Shown piece after piece: positions 48,631 through 57,900 of a stretch of DNA of 58,579 nucleotides. Each line of letters opens with the position of its first letter. Position 1 is the first letter of the stretch. This DNA comes from Planctomycetota bacterium (GTDB lineage Bacteria; Planctomycetota; UBA8108; UBA1146), in contig JAAZXB010000001.1 in NCBI GenBank assembly GCA_014240375.1, forward strand, positions 1 through 58,579, read 5' to 3'. The notes under the pieces are model-generated. The model made no database searches. It worked only from the letters and a program-made list of their open reading frames with translations, and was not told where the DNA came from. A program made the translations under genes and the position numbers.

Positions 48631-49824
48631 CTAAACCTCAACCAGGACAGCGATGCCCTGGCCTCCTCCGATACAGGCGCTCGCCACGCCAAGTCCTCCG
48701 CCACGACGGCGCAACTCATGACAGATCGTGAGGATCAATCGGGTTCCGGTCATCGCCAGCGGATGCCCCAGAGCGATGGCTCCACCGTTCACATTGACCT
48801 TGTCTCGATCCAGTCCCAGTTCCTTCTCGACAGCGATGTACTGCGCCGCAAAGGCTTCGTTGATCTCGAACAGTGCGATGTCTGCGATCGACAATCCCTG
48901 CGCTTCGAGCAGTCCGTTGATCGCTGGAGCAGGACCGATCCCCATGACCGAAGGATCCACACCCACGGTGTGCCATCCCTTGACGGTTCCCAGCACCGAG
49001 CGGCCCTCAGCCGCACTGGCACCTTCTGCCGCCAACACCACCGCAGCGGCGCCATCGACGATACCACTGGCATTCCCTGCGGTAACCGTTCCATCCTTGC
49101 CAAAGGCGGGTCTCAGCCTCGCCAGTTTTTCGTGAGTTGTCCCCGGCTTGATGTGATCATCGGTGTCGACCTGGATCGAGTCCTTTCGGCGCTTGACCTC
49201 GACAGAAAACATCTCGTCGGCGAAGAGTCCATTTTCCTGAGCTGCCATGGCACGCTGGATGGAGACGATGGCAAACTCGTCCTGCTCTTCACGAGAAATC
49301 TCGTACTGCACGGCCAACTTTTCTGCGGTCTGAGCCATGAAGAGTCCGCAGTAGGGATCCATCAGCGACGCCATCAGAAGATCTTCCAGCTTGCCGCCAC
49401 CGAGGTGGAACCCCTCACGGGCGCCACGGATCACATGGGGACACTGAGACATATTTTCCATGCCTCCTGAAACCACCACCTGGGCCTCATCGAGCAAGAT
49501 TTGCTGGGCGCCGGTCACCACTGCTTGCAGACCGGAACCGCACAGGCGATTGACGGTCAGAGCGGGTGTTTCGACCGGAAGATCTGCACGCAATGCCACA
49601 TGCCTGGCACCGTAAAGTGCATCCGCACTGGTCTGCATCACATTCCCCATCACCACGTGATCGACCGCAGCGGGATCCACTTCGGCTCTCCGCAATGCTT
49701 CTCGGGTGGCCAAGGCTCCCAGTTCGATGGCGCTGATGTCCTTGAATAATCCGAAGCCAGGAGTGCCGACATATTCGGCCATGGCGGTTCTGGCTCCACC
49801 GAGAATCTGTATCTTCTTGTTCAT
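48631..49824 (-). CDS. Acetyl-CoA acetyltransferase (thiolase)
   Basis: A 397-residue thiolase. Catalytic residues are visible: Cys95 in NRLCGSGLQ, His in GGAIALGHPLAMTG, and Cys in ASACIGGGQG; the GGMENMS segment is also typical. It condenses two acetyl-CoA molecules or cleaves 3-ketoacyl-CoA. The ATG at 49824 is chosen because GGAAGAG lies six bases upstream. It follows the crotonase gene by 55 nt and could form a fatty-acid or butanoate pathway with it. Confidence 0.93.
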   Translation of the reverse strand: MNKKIQILGGARTAMAEYVGTPGFGLFKDISAIELGALATREALRRAEVDPAAVDHVVMGNVMQTSADALYGARHVALRADLPVETPALTVNRLCGSGLQAVVTGAQQILLDEAQVVVSGGMENMSQCPHVIRGAREGFHLGGGKLEDLLMASLMDPYCGLFMAQTAEKLAVQYEISREEQDEFAIVSIQRAMAAQENGLFADEMFSVEVKRRKDSIQVDTDDHIKPGTTHEKLARLRPAFGKDGTVTAGNASGIVDGAAAVVLAAEGASAAEGRSVLGTVKGWHTVGVDPSVMGIGPAPAINGLLEAQGLSIADIALFEINEAFAAQYIAVEKELGLDRDKVNVNGGAIALGHPLAMTGTRLILTICHELRRRGGGLGVASACIGGGQGIAVLVEV

Positions 49825-49879
49825 GGTCTCTTCCCTGTCTGGAATCGGGCACTTCGATCGAATCGATCGTGAGCGCCGG

Positions 49880-50674
49880 CTACTGGCCCCGAAACTCCGG
49901 GGGTCTTTTCTCGAGAAAGGCACTCATCCCTTCTCGCATATCTTCAGTTTCACTGATCCGAGCAAAAAGTTCGGCTTCTATCGTCATTCCTTGTTGTTGT
50001 GATTCGTCACCTCCGCGAAGTACTGCATCGATGGCGAGTTTCAAAGCGACGGGACCACGCTTGCAAAGTGTGGCTGCAACTTCCATCACCTTCGCTTCCA
50101 GCTGATCCGGTTGCACGACTCCATTGATGAGTCCCATCTCGAACGCCGCATCTGCACTGACAAAGTCACCGGTGAGGATCATCTGTAGCGCTCTTCCTCG
50201 ACCGACGATGCGCTGCAATCGCTGGGTTCCACCGTACCCAGGGATGATCCCCAGCGTCACTTCTGGCAGACCCAACTTGGCTCGACTGGAGGCGTATCGA
50301 AGGTGACATGCGAGAGCCAACTCGCAGCCGCCGCCGAGTGCAAATCCGTTGACCTGTGCGATCACCACCTTGCCACAGCACTCGATCGAATCGAACGCAG
50401 CCTGTCCGGCAAGTGCTCGCTTCAACGCCTGATCATGATCCTGCCCGGCCAGTTGCTGGATGTCAGCACCCGCAACGAATGCCTTGTGGCCAGCCCCCGT
50501 GACGATCACCACGCGGATCGAAGAATCGCGGGAAATCGCTTTGAAGGTGCGATGAATCTCCGCCACGGTCTCATCATCGAGAGCATTCAATTGCTCCGGC
50601 CGATGGACCGTGACCTTCAGCACGCCCTCGGTAGGATTGTCGATCTGTAGGTTTTTAAGTGCCAGTTCTTCCAT
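49880..50674 (-). CDS. Enoyl-CoA hydratase/isomerase (crotonase)
   Basis: A 264-residue crotonase. The oxyanion loops are FVAGADIQQLAG and ALGGGCELALAC, and the second catalytic Glu is in LGLPEVTLGIIPGYGGTQRL. The first catalytic Glu is also present (GGCELA), so hydratase activity is likely. It lies 11 nt after the PPIase stop codon and upstream of the thiolase, suggesting beta-oxidation or crotonyl-CoA metabolism. Confidence 0.93.
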   Translation of the reverse strand: MEELALKNLQIDNPTEGVLKVTVHRPEQLNALDDETVAEIHRTFKAISRDSSIRVVIVTGAGHKAFVAGADIQQLAGQDHDQALKRALAGQAAFDSIECCGKVVIAQVNGFALGGGCELALACHLRYASSRAKLGLPEVTLGIIPGYGGTQRLQRIVGRGRALQMILTGDFVSADAAFEMGLINGVVQPDQLEAKVMEVAATLCKRGPVALKLAIDAVLRGGDESQQQGMTIEAELFARISETEDMREGMSAFLEKRPPEFRGQ

Positions 50675-50685
50675 CCACGACCCCG

Positions 50686-52722
50686 TTACTTCTCACCGAC
50701 CGTGAGGATCTTTGCGGGTGTGTACTCATGGTCTCGCTTGCGCTTGATGATCGCACGTCGGATGACGGTTCCCTCCTGTAGTCGATCGAGAACCTCGTTC
50801 CCTTCCACCACCTTGCCGAAAACCGTGTATGTCCCATCGAGATAAGCCAGATTATCGAGACCGATGATGAACTGTGAGCCCGCCGTATCGGGTTCAGTGT
50901 GCTTGCGCGCCATGATGAGGGTTCCCCTGAGCGCCTTGTTTTTCTTGTTGATCTCATCGGAGATGCAATAGCCCGGTCCTCCAGCACTGGTCCCATCGGG
51001 GCTTCCACCCTGGATGAAGCCGCGACTCTTGTTGGTGCTGACCTTCCGATGGAATTTGAGCCCATCGTAATAGCCACTTCCGACCAGCGAGATGAAGTTG
51101 GACACCGTGTTGGGACAATCGTCCTCGAACAGTTCCACCAGCAGTGGACCTGCTGTGGTGTCGAGCAAGATCCGTGGAAGCGGAGCACCGACAGGCCGTG
51201 GCGGAGTCTTCCCCTGATTGTCGGAGAACTGAGGCTTCTGATTGGTCGTCGAAGGTACAACCGAACCCGCAGTAGACTTCTCGACAAAAGCGTCGTCACA
51301 GGCACCCTTGATCTTGTCTGGCAACAGATCGAAGGGATATGCCAGGGAAAGGGTCAACTCGGCGGCGAGTCCCTTGGCGATTCGCTCCTGTATTCGAGAG
51401 ATCGGCTCCCCCTCCTCCAGCACCACCTTGCCACAGGAGATCACCTTTGCAGCCAGTGCCGGAGATCGACCCAGTCCAATCGAAAACTTGCGACCCAGTT
51501 TCAAACCATCTGCGCTTCCGGTGGGCATCACCGAAAATGTACCCAGTTCCATCGGGAACTTTTTCGACGGCTCGATCAACGGGCTGGATACTCCACCACT
51601 CATGCCGGGGGAGACTCCGAACTGGATCGACTGTCCCTGGGTCAGTGAAATCGGAACATTGTTGAGATTCCCCTCTCGCACCTGCTGGATGATCTCCTGG
51701 CGAAGACCCGGGATTCCAACATCCTTGACTTCGACCCAGATCCTGCCGCTGGAGAAGAGACACAAGAACCAGCGATCCTCCGGCTTCACCTCGGGGAGCA
51801 GATTGAACTGCGCCTCTTCGGAACGGTAAAAGCGCCAACGAGATTTCCAGGTCGCATAGTCAGGCTTGCCCATGATTTCCGGAGCATGTTTTTCAATCCG
51901 CCCGAAGAGCGAGTCGCCACGCCAGATCACTCTCACGATCGGCCATGGGATCGACACATCGGCGTAATCGTTGAGCCGGAAGCTACTCTCGAGGTACTCC
52001 TTGCCCCCGATCTTACGCATCTCCATCTTTTTCGAATCAAATCCCTTGGGCAGGCCCAGCGGGACATTCAATTTTCCGAACTGATAGCGAACGATCAAGC
52101 CCAGAGGCCACAGCACTGGATCCAGCACCTCCAGTGCTTCTCCACTCTTGTTGCGGACTCCGATCACCAGTTCAACATCCTCTCCTGGTAAGACCGATCT
52201 CTTGGAAAAAGCGATGGTCCATTCCAGGTCTTCATTTCGATCGCCGGCCACCGGCACCGGTGTTACCGGGTTATTCGTTGGCTGAGACTGATCTCGTTGC
52301 TGAGGCTTGGGCGGGTTTTCGATCGGCTCTCCACGAGTCTCGATGAACTGGATCACGTGCCACCCGTAGCGAGTCTTGCACTTGCCCAGCCCCATCGGTT
52401 TCTCGATGGCGAAGCCAGCGGCGCTGAATTCCGGCTCCATCGCACCGTAGTGCACCCAGCCGAGGTCGCCGCCGAGGATCTTGGTCCCTACATCGAGGGA
52501 ATATTTGCGGGCCAGAGCCTTGAAATCACGCCCTTCATCGATCACCTCGATGAGGCGATCGGCGACCTTTTCAGTAGCGACCAGGATGTGCTGAAGATGT
52601 CTCTGCTCCTGGGCTTCCGCGACGGAACAGGATGCATAGATCAGCAGCGCAACCCCCAGAATATTGCGGATCCACCGGAACCATCCTTGCTTTCGATTAC
52701 CGACTGAAAATTCAAAACTCAT
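50686..52722 (-). CDS. Exported parvulin-cyclophilin fusion prolyl isomerase
   Basis: A 678-residue protein. A signal or anchor helix (IRNILGVALLIYASCSVAEA) leads to an N-terminal parvulin domain (about 40-135) with LQHILVATEKVADRLIE, LGGDLGWVHYGAMEPEF and GWHVIQF. A ~350-residue middle part has unassigned beta-rich segments. The C-terminal cyclophilin domain (about 525-678) has NTVSNFISLVGSGYYDGLKF, RGFIQGGSPDG and AGSQFIIGL. The two domains catalyse the same reaction with unrelated folds. The ATG at 52722 (MSFEFSVG) has GGAGGA seven bases upstream. It is probably a periplasmic chaperone. Confidence 0.85.
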   Translation of the reverse strand: MSFEFSVGNRKQGWFRWIRNILGVALLIYASCSVAEAQEQRHLQHILVATEKVADRLIEVIDEGRDFKALARKYSLDVGTKILGGDLGWVHYGAMEPEFSAAGFAIEKPMGLGKCKTRYGWHVIQFIETRGEPIENPPKPQQRDQSQPTNNPVTPVPVAGDRNEDLEWTIAFSKRSVLPGEDVELVIGVRNKSGEALEVLDPVLWPLGLIVRYQFGKLNVPLGLPKGFDSKKMEMRKIGGKEYLESSFRLNDYADVSIPWPIVRVIWRGDSLFGRIEKHAPEIMGKPDYATWKSRWRFYRSEEAQFNLLPEVKPEDRWFLCLFSSGRIWVEVKDVGIPGLRQEIIQQVREGNLNNVPISLTQGQSIQFGVSPGMSGGVSSPLIEPSKKFPMELGTFSVMPTGSADGLKLGRKFSIGLGRSPALAAKVISCGKVVLEEGEPISRIQERIAKGLAAELTLSLAYPFDLLPDKIKGACDDAFVEKSTAGSVVPSTTNQKPQFSDNQGKTPPRPVGAPLPRILLDTTAGPLLVELFEDDCPNTVSNFISLVGSGYYDGLKFHRKVSTNKSRGFIQGGSPDGTSAGGPGYCISDEINKKNKALRGTLIMARKHTEPDTAGSQFIIGLDNLAYLDGTYTVFGKVVEGNEVLDRLQEGTVIRRAIIKRKRDHEYTPAKILTVGEK

Positions 52723-52927
52723 CTTCTGTTCCTCCACTGGCGCCGTGATCACGGGTTCTTCCGGTGCCTGCTTACTTGTCTGGACCCTGGGATCGATCTT
52801 GGATCGCTGCGACCCATCGGGGCACTCGAATCCAACAACATTCCCTTGGGGATTTCAGGATTGCGTGCAAGATAGCATGTAGACCCCTTCCATTGAAGCG
52901 GATCCGCGGGCCGGAAAGGTCGTAAAA

Positions 52928-53869
52928 GTGCGTTTCAGGGCAGTAAGGGCGGATCTAACGCTGGTCGCGGTGGTCATCATCTGGGGTGCGACCTTCGTCT
53001 CGGTGCAGAACGCCATCGACGAGATCCCGGTCCACAGTTTTCATCTGTTGCGGTTCGGAATCGCCACCCTCGCACTGCTGCCGCTGCTGCTGTGGCGTCG
53101 CCCCCGCAAGAAATCGCTCGGCTCCACCGCAGTGCTGTGGAAGGCGGGCTTCCTCGCGGGGCTCTCCCTGTGGCTGGGCTACTCCTTTCAGACCACCGGC
53201 CTGCTTCACACCACCCCTTCTCACTCCGGTTTCCTGACCGGCATGGCGGTGATTTTCGTCCCTCTGCTGGGGTGGTGGCTGCTGCGCCAGAAGCTGCAGA
53301 AGAGAGTGATTGTGGGGGTCTCGTTGGCGGCGCTCGGACTGGCCCTGATGACCCTTGGAGGATCCTCCACCATCGATCGTCCTCCGCCCGAGCCCGATGT
53401 CGGTTTCGGTGATCTTCTGACCCTCGTTTGTGCCGTCGCATTCGCCTTCCAGATCATCGTCAAGGCGCGCTGGGCAGCGCAGCTCTCTGCACTATCTTTG
53501 ACCCTGGTCGAACTGTTCACGGTGTTCCTGCTGTCGCTGGTCGCAGCAGTGGTACTGGAAGATATTCCTGATCCTCGGCAGCTCTCCGGTCAGGTGTGGG
53601 GTGCAGTGATACTGACCGGATTGTTCGCCACAGCACTGGCATTCCTCGCCCAGAGCTGGGCGCAGAGCACCACCACGGCGGTACGAACCGCGGTGATCTT
53701 TGCCTTCGAACCGGTCACCGCAGCGACCTTCTCCTGGCTGCTGGTGGGAGAAGTGCTCTCCGGCTGGGCCGTGCTCGGTGGAATGCTCATCCTCGCGGGC
53801 ATCTTGCGCACCGAGATTGGCGAAAACGAGATTGGCGAAAACGAGATCGGCGATGGCCAGAAGCGGTAA
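52928..53869 (+). CDS. EamA/DMT-family transporter
   Basis: A 313-residue protein with about ten membrane segments in two EamA repeats (first opens ADLTLVAVVIIWGATFVSVQ, second around FGDLLTLVCAVAFAFQIIV). DMT transporters export or import small metabolites such as amino acids; the substrate is unknown. It starts at GTG (52928) with GGAAAGG eight bases upstream. The C-terminus ends in three short E-I-G-x-N repeats (15-nt units, 53813-53857). It converges with the symporter gene, 8 nt apart. Confidence 0.9.
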   Translation: MRFRAVRADLTLVAVVIIWGATFVSVQNAIDEIPVHSFHLLRFGIATLALLPLLLWRRPRKKSLGSTAVLWKAGFLAGLSLWLGYSFQTTGLLHTTPSHSGFLTGMAVIFVPLLGWWLLRQKLQKRVIVGVSLAALGLALMTLGGSSTIDRPPPEPDVGFGDLLTLVCAVAFAFQIIVKARWAAQLSALSLTLVELFTVFLLSLVAAVVLEDIPDPRQLSGQVWGAVILTGLFATALAFLAQSWAQSTTTAVRTAVIFAFEPVTAATFSWLLVGEVLSGWAVLGGMLILAGILRTEIGENEIGENEIGDGQKR

Positions 53870-53877
53870 CTCTGCTG

Positions 53878-55635
53878 CTACTTGACCTCCGGTAGCCGGA
53901 TCTCCTCGACCATTCGAATCACCTCTTCTGGTGGATCCGCAGTGAAGGATCGAACGATTCCTGCGACCATGAAGTTGAAACAGAGGCCAACGGTGCCGAT
54001 CCCCTTCGGCGAAATGCCCCACCACCAGTTCTCCACCGTGTCGAGTTCGGGATGGAGAAACCGGAAATAGATGATGTAACTGGCGGTAAAGATCAGCCCG
54101 ACCAGCATGCCGGAGATGGCACCCTCCCGGTTCATCCGTTTCATGAAGATCCCCATGAGGATCGCCGGGAAGAAACTGGCCGCTGCCAGGCCGAAGGCAA
54201 ACGCCACCACCTCTGCGACAAATCCGGGTGGGTGGATGCCCAGGTAACCGGCGATACAGACCGCCACTCCTGCTGAGATGCGTGCGGCCAGCAGTTCTTG
54301 CTTCTCACTCAGGTCGGGGCGTAACCACTTGCGCAACAGGTCATGGGAGATGGAGGTGGAAACCACCAGCAGCAAGCCCGCCGCCGTCGACAGCGCCGCC
54401 GCCAAGCCTCCCGCTGCGACCAGCGCGATCACCCAGTTGGGAAGTCCTGCGATCTCGGGATTGGCCAGCACCATGATGTCGCGATCGACGTACAGTTCAT
54501 TGGCATTGCCAGTCGGCGTGTTCGAGAGCAGGCGCTCACCGCTGACTCCTCGTTCCTCAAGAAAACTGGGCTTGGCCGGGTCGAGGGCGTTTCCTGCCCG
54601 ATACTTCACCCGACCATCACCATCCTTGTCGACCCAGGCGATCAGATCGGTGTCCTCCCACTTGTGGAACCAGTCGGGAATTTCCGCATAACTCTTGTCC
54701 TCTACCGTGTCGATCAGATTGGTGCGAGCAAAGACTGCCACCGCCGGGGCTGTCGTGTAGAGGATGGCGATGAAGAGCAGCGCCCAGCCTGCCGACTTTC
54801 GAGCGGCGCGGACACTGGGTACCGTGTAAAAGCGAATGATCACATGAGGAAGACCGGCAGTTCCGGCCATCAGGGCAAAGGTGATGGCCAGCAAGTTGAT
54901 GGTATTGCCCGATCCGAGCGTGTACTTGGTGAAACCGAGCTGCTCATGCAACCCATCGAGCCGAGCCAACAGGCTCAACTCTTCACCATCCGGGATCGAC
55001 CCGAAACCAATCTGAGGAATCGCAGTATCCGCCACCATCAACGAGATGAAGATAGCAGGAACCATGAAGGCAAAGATCAGCACGCAGTACTGGGCCACCT
55101 GGGTATAGGTGATGCCCTTCATCCCGCCGAGAACTGCGTAGATGAAGACGATGGCCATTCCGATGATGACCCCGTTAGTGACATCGATCTCGAGAAAGCG
55201 GCTAAACACCACCCCAACTCCACGCATCTGACCGGCAACATAGGTGAAGGAGACAAAGATGGCGCAGATCACCGCGACCAGGCGAGCCGTCTGTGAGTAA
55301 TACCGCTCTCCGATGAAATCGGGCACGGTGAACTTGCCGAATTTTCGCAGATACGGCGCCAGCAACAGGGCCAGAAGCACGTAACCACCGGTCCAGCCCA
55401 TCAGGTAGACCGATCCGTCATAGCCGCTGAAGGAGATGATCCCCGCCATCGAGATGAACGATGCTGCACTCATCCAATCGGCAGCAGTGGCCATTCCATT
55501 GGCCACCGGCGGAACATGCTGGCCCGCGATGTAGAACTCTCCGGTGCTGGTCGCCCTGGAACGGATGGCGATGATGATATAGAGCAGGAACGAAGACCCG
55601 ACCAGCAGATAGGTCCAGGCGGTGACACCCATCAT
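53878..55635 (-). CDS. Sodium:solute symporter (SSS family, ActP/VC_2705-like)
   Basis: A 585-residue SSS transporter with 13 or so membrane segments. The sodium-site region and the family motif appear around GEFYIAGQHVPPVANGMATA, and GLPHVIIRFYTVPSVRAAR is typical of the acetate/pyruvate-type subgroup. It overlaps the upstream DUF4212 gene by 4 nt, the standard pairing for VC_2705-type symporters. It probably takes up acetate or a similar monocarboxylate; substrate is inference. Confidence 0.92.
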   Translation of the reverse strand: MMGVTAWTYLLVGSSFLLYIIIAIRSRATSTGEFYIAGQHVPPVANGMATAADWMSAASFISMAGIISFSGYDGSVYLMGWTGGYVLLALLLAPYLRKFGKFTVPDFIGERYYSQTARLVAVICAIFVSFTYVAGQMRGVGVVFSRFLEIDVTNGVIIGMAIVFIYAVLGGMKGITYTQVAQYCVLIFAFMVPAIFISLMVADTAIPQIGFGSIPDGEELSLLARLDGLHEQLGFTKYTLGSGNTINLLAITFALMAGTAGLPHVIIRFYTVPSVRAARKSAGWALLFIAILYTTAPAVAVFARTNLIDTVEDKSYAEIPDWFHKWEDTDLIAWVDKDGDGRVKYRAGNALDPAKPSFLEERGVSGERLLSNTPTGNANELYVDRDIMVLANPEIAGLPNWVIALVAAGGLAAALSTAAGLLLVVSTSISHDLLRKWLRPDLSEKQELLAARISAGVAVCIAGYLGIHPPGFVAEVVAFAFGLAAASFFPAILMGIFMKRMNREGAISGMLVGLIFTASYIIYFRFLHPELDTVENWWWGISPKGIGTVGLCFNFMVAGIVRSFTADPPEEVIRMVEEIRLPEVK

Positions 55636-55907
55636 TGACCGTCCTGATCTGCGGAAAACTCATCATCGAGGCGATTCATTCTCCAGGCGTAGACAAAGAT
55701 GAGGATGACGAAGACGTAGATCGATCCCTGCTGGGCAAACCAGAACCCGAGCGGAAATTCGGTACCCGGCAACTGGTACTGATTGAGCCATGGAGCCAGT
55801 GCGATGCCGAATCCGAGTGAGACCACTGCCCAGATCGTCAGCAGCAACGAAATGATCTTCAGGTTCTTCCGCCAGTACTGCCGCGCCACCTCTGAATCCT
55901 CGCTCAT
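55632..55907 (-). CDS. DUF4212 small subunit of a sodium symporter
   Basis: A 91-residue protein with two membrane helices (KIISLLLTIWAVVSLGFGI and GSIYVFVILIFVYAWRM) joined by a conserved loop, LNQYQLPGTEFPLGFWFAQQ, as in DUF4212. It precedes and overlaps its partner symporter by 4 nt (ATGA). The ATG at 55907 is chosen because GGAGTAAG lies directly upstream; the longer frame to 56024 is not family-like. Confidence 0.9.
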   Translation of the reverse strand: MSEDSEVARQYWRKNLKIISLLLTIWAVVSLGFGIALAPWLNQYQLPGTEFPLGFWFAQQGSIYVFVILIFVYAWRMNRLDDEFSADQDGQ

Positions 55908-56059
55908 CTTACTCCTCTGCGCCTCTGATGCTGGGTATACCACTGTTGAACTGGTCCAATGAGATGGTCGGAGTATCCCCAAGGGATGGGAAACCCGCAA
56001 GGTGCCTCTTGGGCTGCTCGGCACTCGAGACTACCCTGACACCCATCCAAGGAGGATCG

Positions 56060-57844
56060 ATGAATGTCACCACCCTCGCCCTCGCCAGTGCCGTGGTGCT
56101 GTGGCTCGGATACCGTTACTACGGTGCTTGGATCGCCACCCGGGTATATGGAATCGGGGAAGTCGATGATCCGCAACTGCCCAGTCACTCGCGAGAAAAT
56201 GGGGTCGATTTCGTTCCGACCCGTCGCTCCATCCTGTTTGGCCACCACTACGTGACGATCGCTGGCGCCGGGCCCATCGTCGGTCCTGCAGTTGCGGTCA
56301 CCTGGGGCTGGCTTCCGGCACTGTTGTGGGTGGTGTTCGGCTCGATCCTGATCGGTGCAGTACACGATCTGGGTGCCCTGGTGCTCTCGACCAGGAACCA
56401 GGGTCGCAGCATCGGCGACCTGTGCGCGGAGATCCTCTCCCCCAGGGTTCGCTGGCTCTTCTTGATCTTCATCCTGCTGGCGCTGTGGGTGGTACTGGCG
56501 GTGTTTGCGTTCGTCATCGCCTCGCTGTTCGTGGCCCGACCCGAGAGCCTCCTGGCGGTATGGATCGAGATCCCACTGGCACTACTGGTCGGCTGGCAAT
56601 GGATGCGCGGGAAGTCGATGGCACTGTGGGGAGCGCTGGCTCTGGTGGTGATGTACGGCTGCATCGGCATCGGATCGACCGAAAGCGTGCGCTCTCTTGC
56701 CGCCTTTGACTGGGGAGGGAACTCGGTTGGAGTGTGGCTCTCTGAAAATGCCGGGATGTTCTGGTTGCTGATGCTCTTTGGTTACGCGTGGATCGCATCC
56801 AGCCTGCCGGTACAAAAACTCTTACAGCCTCGAGATGCCATCAACTCCCATCAATTATTCCTCGCACTGGGTGCGCTTCTTGCCGGACTACTGGTGCTGT
56901 CGGTAACCGGTGGCTGGCAACTGGAAGTGGTGGCCCCTGCCATCAATCCCAATCCCCCCGCGGATGCACCACTGCTGTTTCCATTTCTCTTCATCACCAT
57001 CGCTTGCGGTGCCGTCAGTGGTTTCCATTGTATGGTCGCCAGCGGTACCACATCCAAACAACTGGCCAGTGAACAAGATGCAAGGAGCATCGGATTCGGA
57101 GCGATGGTTCTGGAGGGCGGCCTGGCGGTGATCGTCATCTTGTGCTGCATCTCTGCGGCAGGTTTCGCCAATGGAGAGGAGTGGGCCGCTCAATACTCTG
57201 CTGAATGGGTGGGCAAAGGTTCCCTCCTGGCCAGACTGTCTGGCTTCATCGATGGAGGAGCGGCCTTCATCGGAGCGGCACTACCCTTCTTCTCGCCGGA
57301 GTTCCTCGCCACCGTGATCACGGTGGTCATCATCTCCTTTGCCGCCACCACGATGGACAGCGCCACCCGAATCCAGCGCTATGTCATCCAGGAACTGGCT
57401 GAATCGATCGGCTGGAAATTCATTGCCCGGCGGCATGTCGCCACCGCCATCGCAGTGCTCTCTGCTGCGGCGCTGGCACTGCTGGCGGGCAAAGACGGAA
57501 GGGGTGGGCTGGTACTGTGGCCCATCTTCGGTGTCACCAACCAACTGCTGGCCAGCCTGACGCTGGTGGTCCTTACCACCTGGCAAGCGCGTCGCAGACG
57601 ACCGATCTTGCCGACGCTGATTCCGCTGTGTTTCCTCACCTTCACCGTCGGCTGGGCCGCCATCAGTCAAATGCAGGGGCTGCTCGGCGCCGAGGCGATC
57701 CAGTGGCCACAGGTGATCGTGCTCGGGTTCGGCATGATGTTGCAACTGTGGATGCTGACAGAAGGAGTGCTCTGTCTCACCGGCACCGATAGAAGACAAG
57801 AAGATGATCGCATCGATGCCCTTGGGGTGGTGCGACAAGGTTGA
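56060..57844 (+). CDS. cstA: Carbon starvation protein CstA
   Basis: A 594-residue protein with about 16 membrane segments. Typical CstA sequences include YYGAWIATRVYG near the start, HHYVTIAGAGPIVGPAVAV and RNQGRSIGDL. CstA imports peptides or pyruvate under carbon starvation. The ATG at 56060 is chosen because AGGAGG lies four bases upstream. It diverges from the DUF4212/symporter operon, which fits a shared carbon-scavenging module. Confidence 0.95.
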   Translation: MNVTTLALASAVVLWLGYRYYGAWIATRVYGIGEVDDPQLPSHSRENGVDFVPTRRSILFGHHYVTIAGAGPIVGPAVAVTWGWLPALLWVVFGSILIGAVHDLGALVLSTRNQGRSIGDLCAEILSPRVRWLFLIFILLALWVVLAVFAFVIASLFVARPESLLAVWIEIPLALLVGWQWMRGKSMALWGALALVVMYGCIGIGSTESVRSLAAFDWGGNSVGVWLSENAGMFWLLMLFGYAWIASSLPVQKLLQPRDAINSHQLFLALGALLAGLLVLSVTGGWQLEVVAPAINPNPPADAPLLFPFLFITIACGAVSGFHCMVASGTTSKQLASEQDARSIGFGAMVLEGGLAVIVILCCISAAGFANGEEWAAQYSAEWVGKGSLLARLSGFIDGGAAFIGAALPFFSPEFLATVITVVIISFAATTMDSATRIQRYVIQELAESIGWKFIARRHVATAIAVLSAAALALLAGKDGRGGLVLWPIFGVTNQLLASLTLVVLTTWQARRRRPILPTLIPLCFLTFTVGWAAISQMQGLLGAEAIQWPQVIVLGFGMMLQLWMLTEGVLCLTGTDRRQEDDRIDALGVVRQG

Positions 57845-57883
57845 GCCGGATGAATCTAGCCCGAGCGACGAGATTCATCCGGC
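57845..57883. terminator. Bidirectional hairpin after cstA
   Basis: A perfect 13-bp stem (57845-57857 with 57871-57883, GCCGGATGAATCT and its complement) with a 13-nt loop. It starts one base after the cstA stop codon and lies 17 nt from the FG-GAP gene's stop codon, between convergent genes. There is no T-run, so it may act with Rho or as a processing hairpin. Confidence 0.6.
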
Positions 57884-57900
57884 ATCCTGGCCCCCTGAAC

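Noticed and set aside
47674..49470. 598-codon plus-strand frame antisense to the dehydrogenase and thiolase
   Set aside because: It is the shadow of two clear enzyme genes in the opposite strand and resembles no protein.
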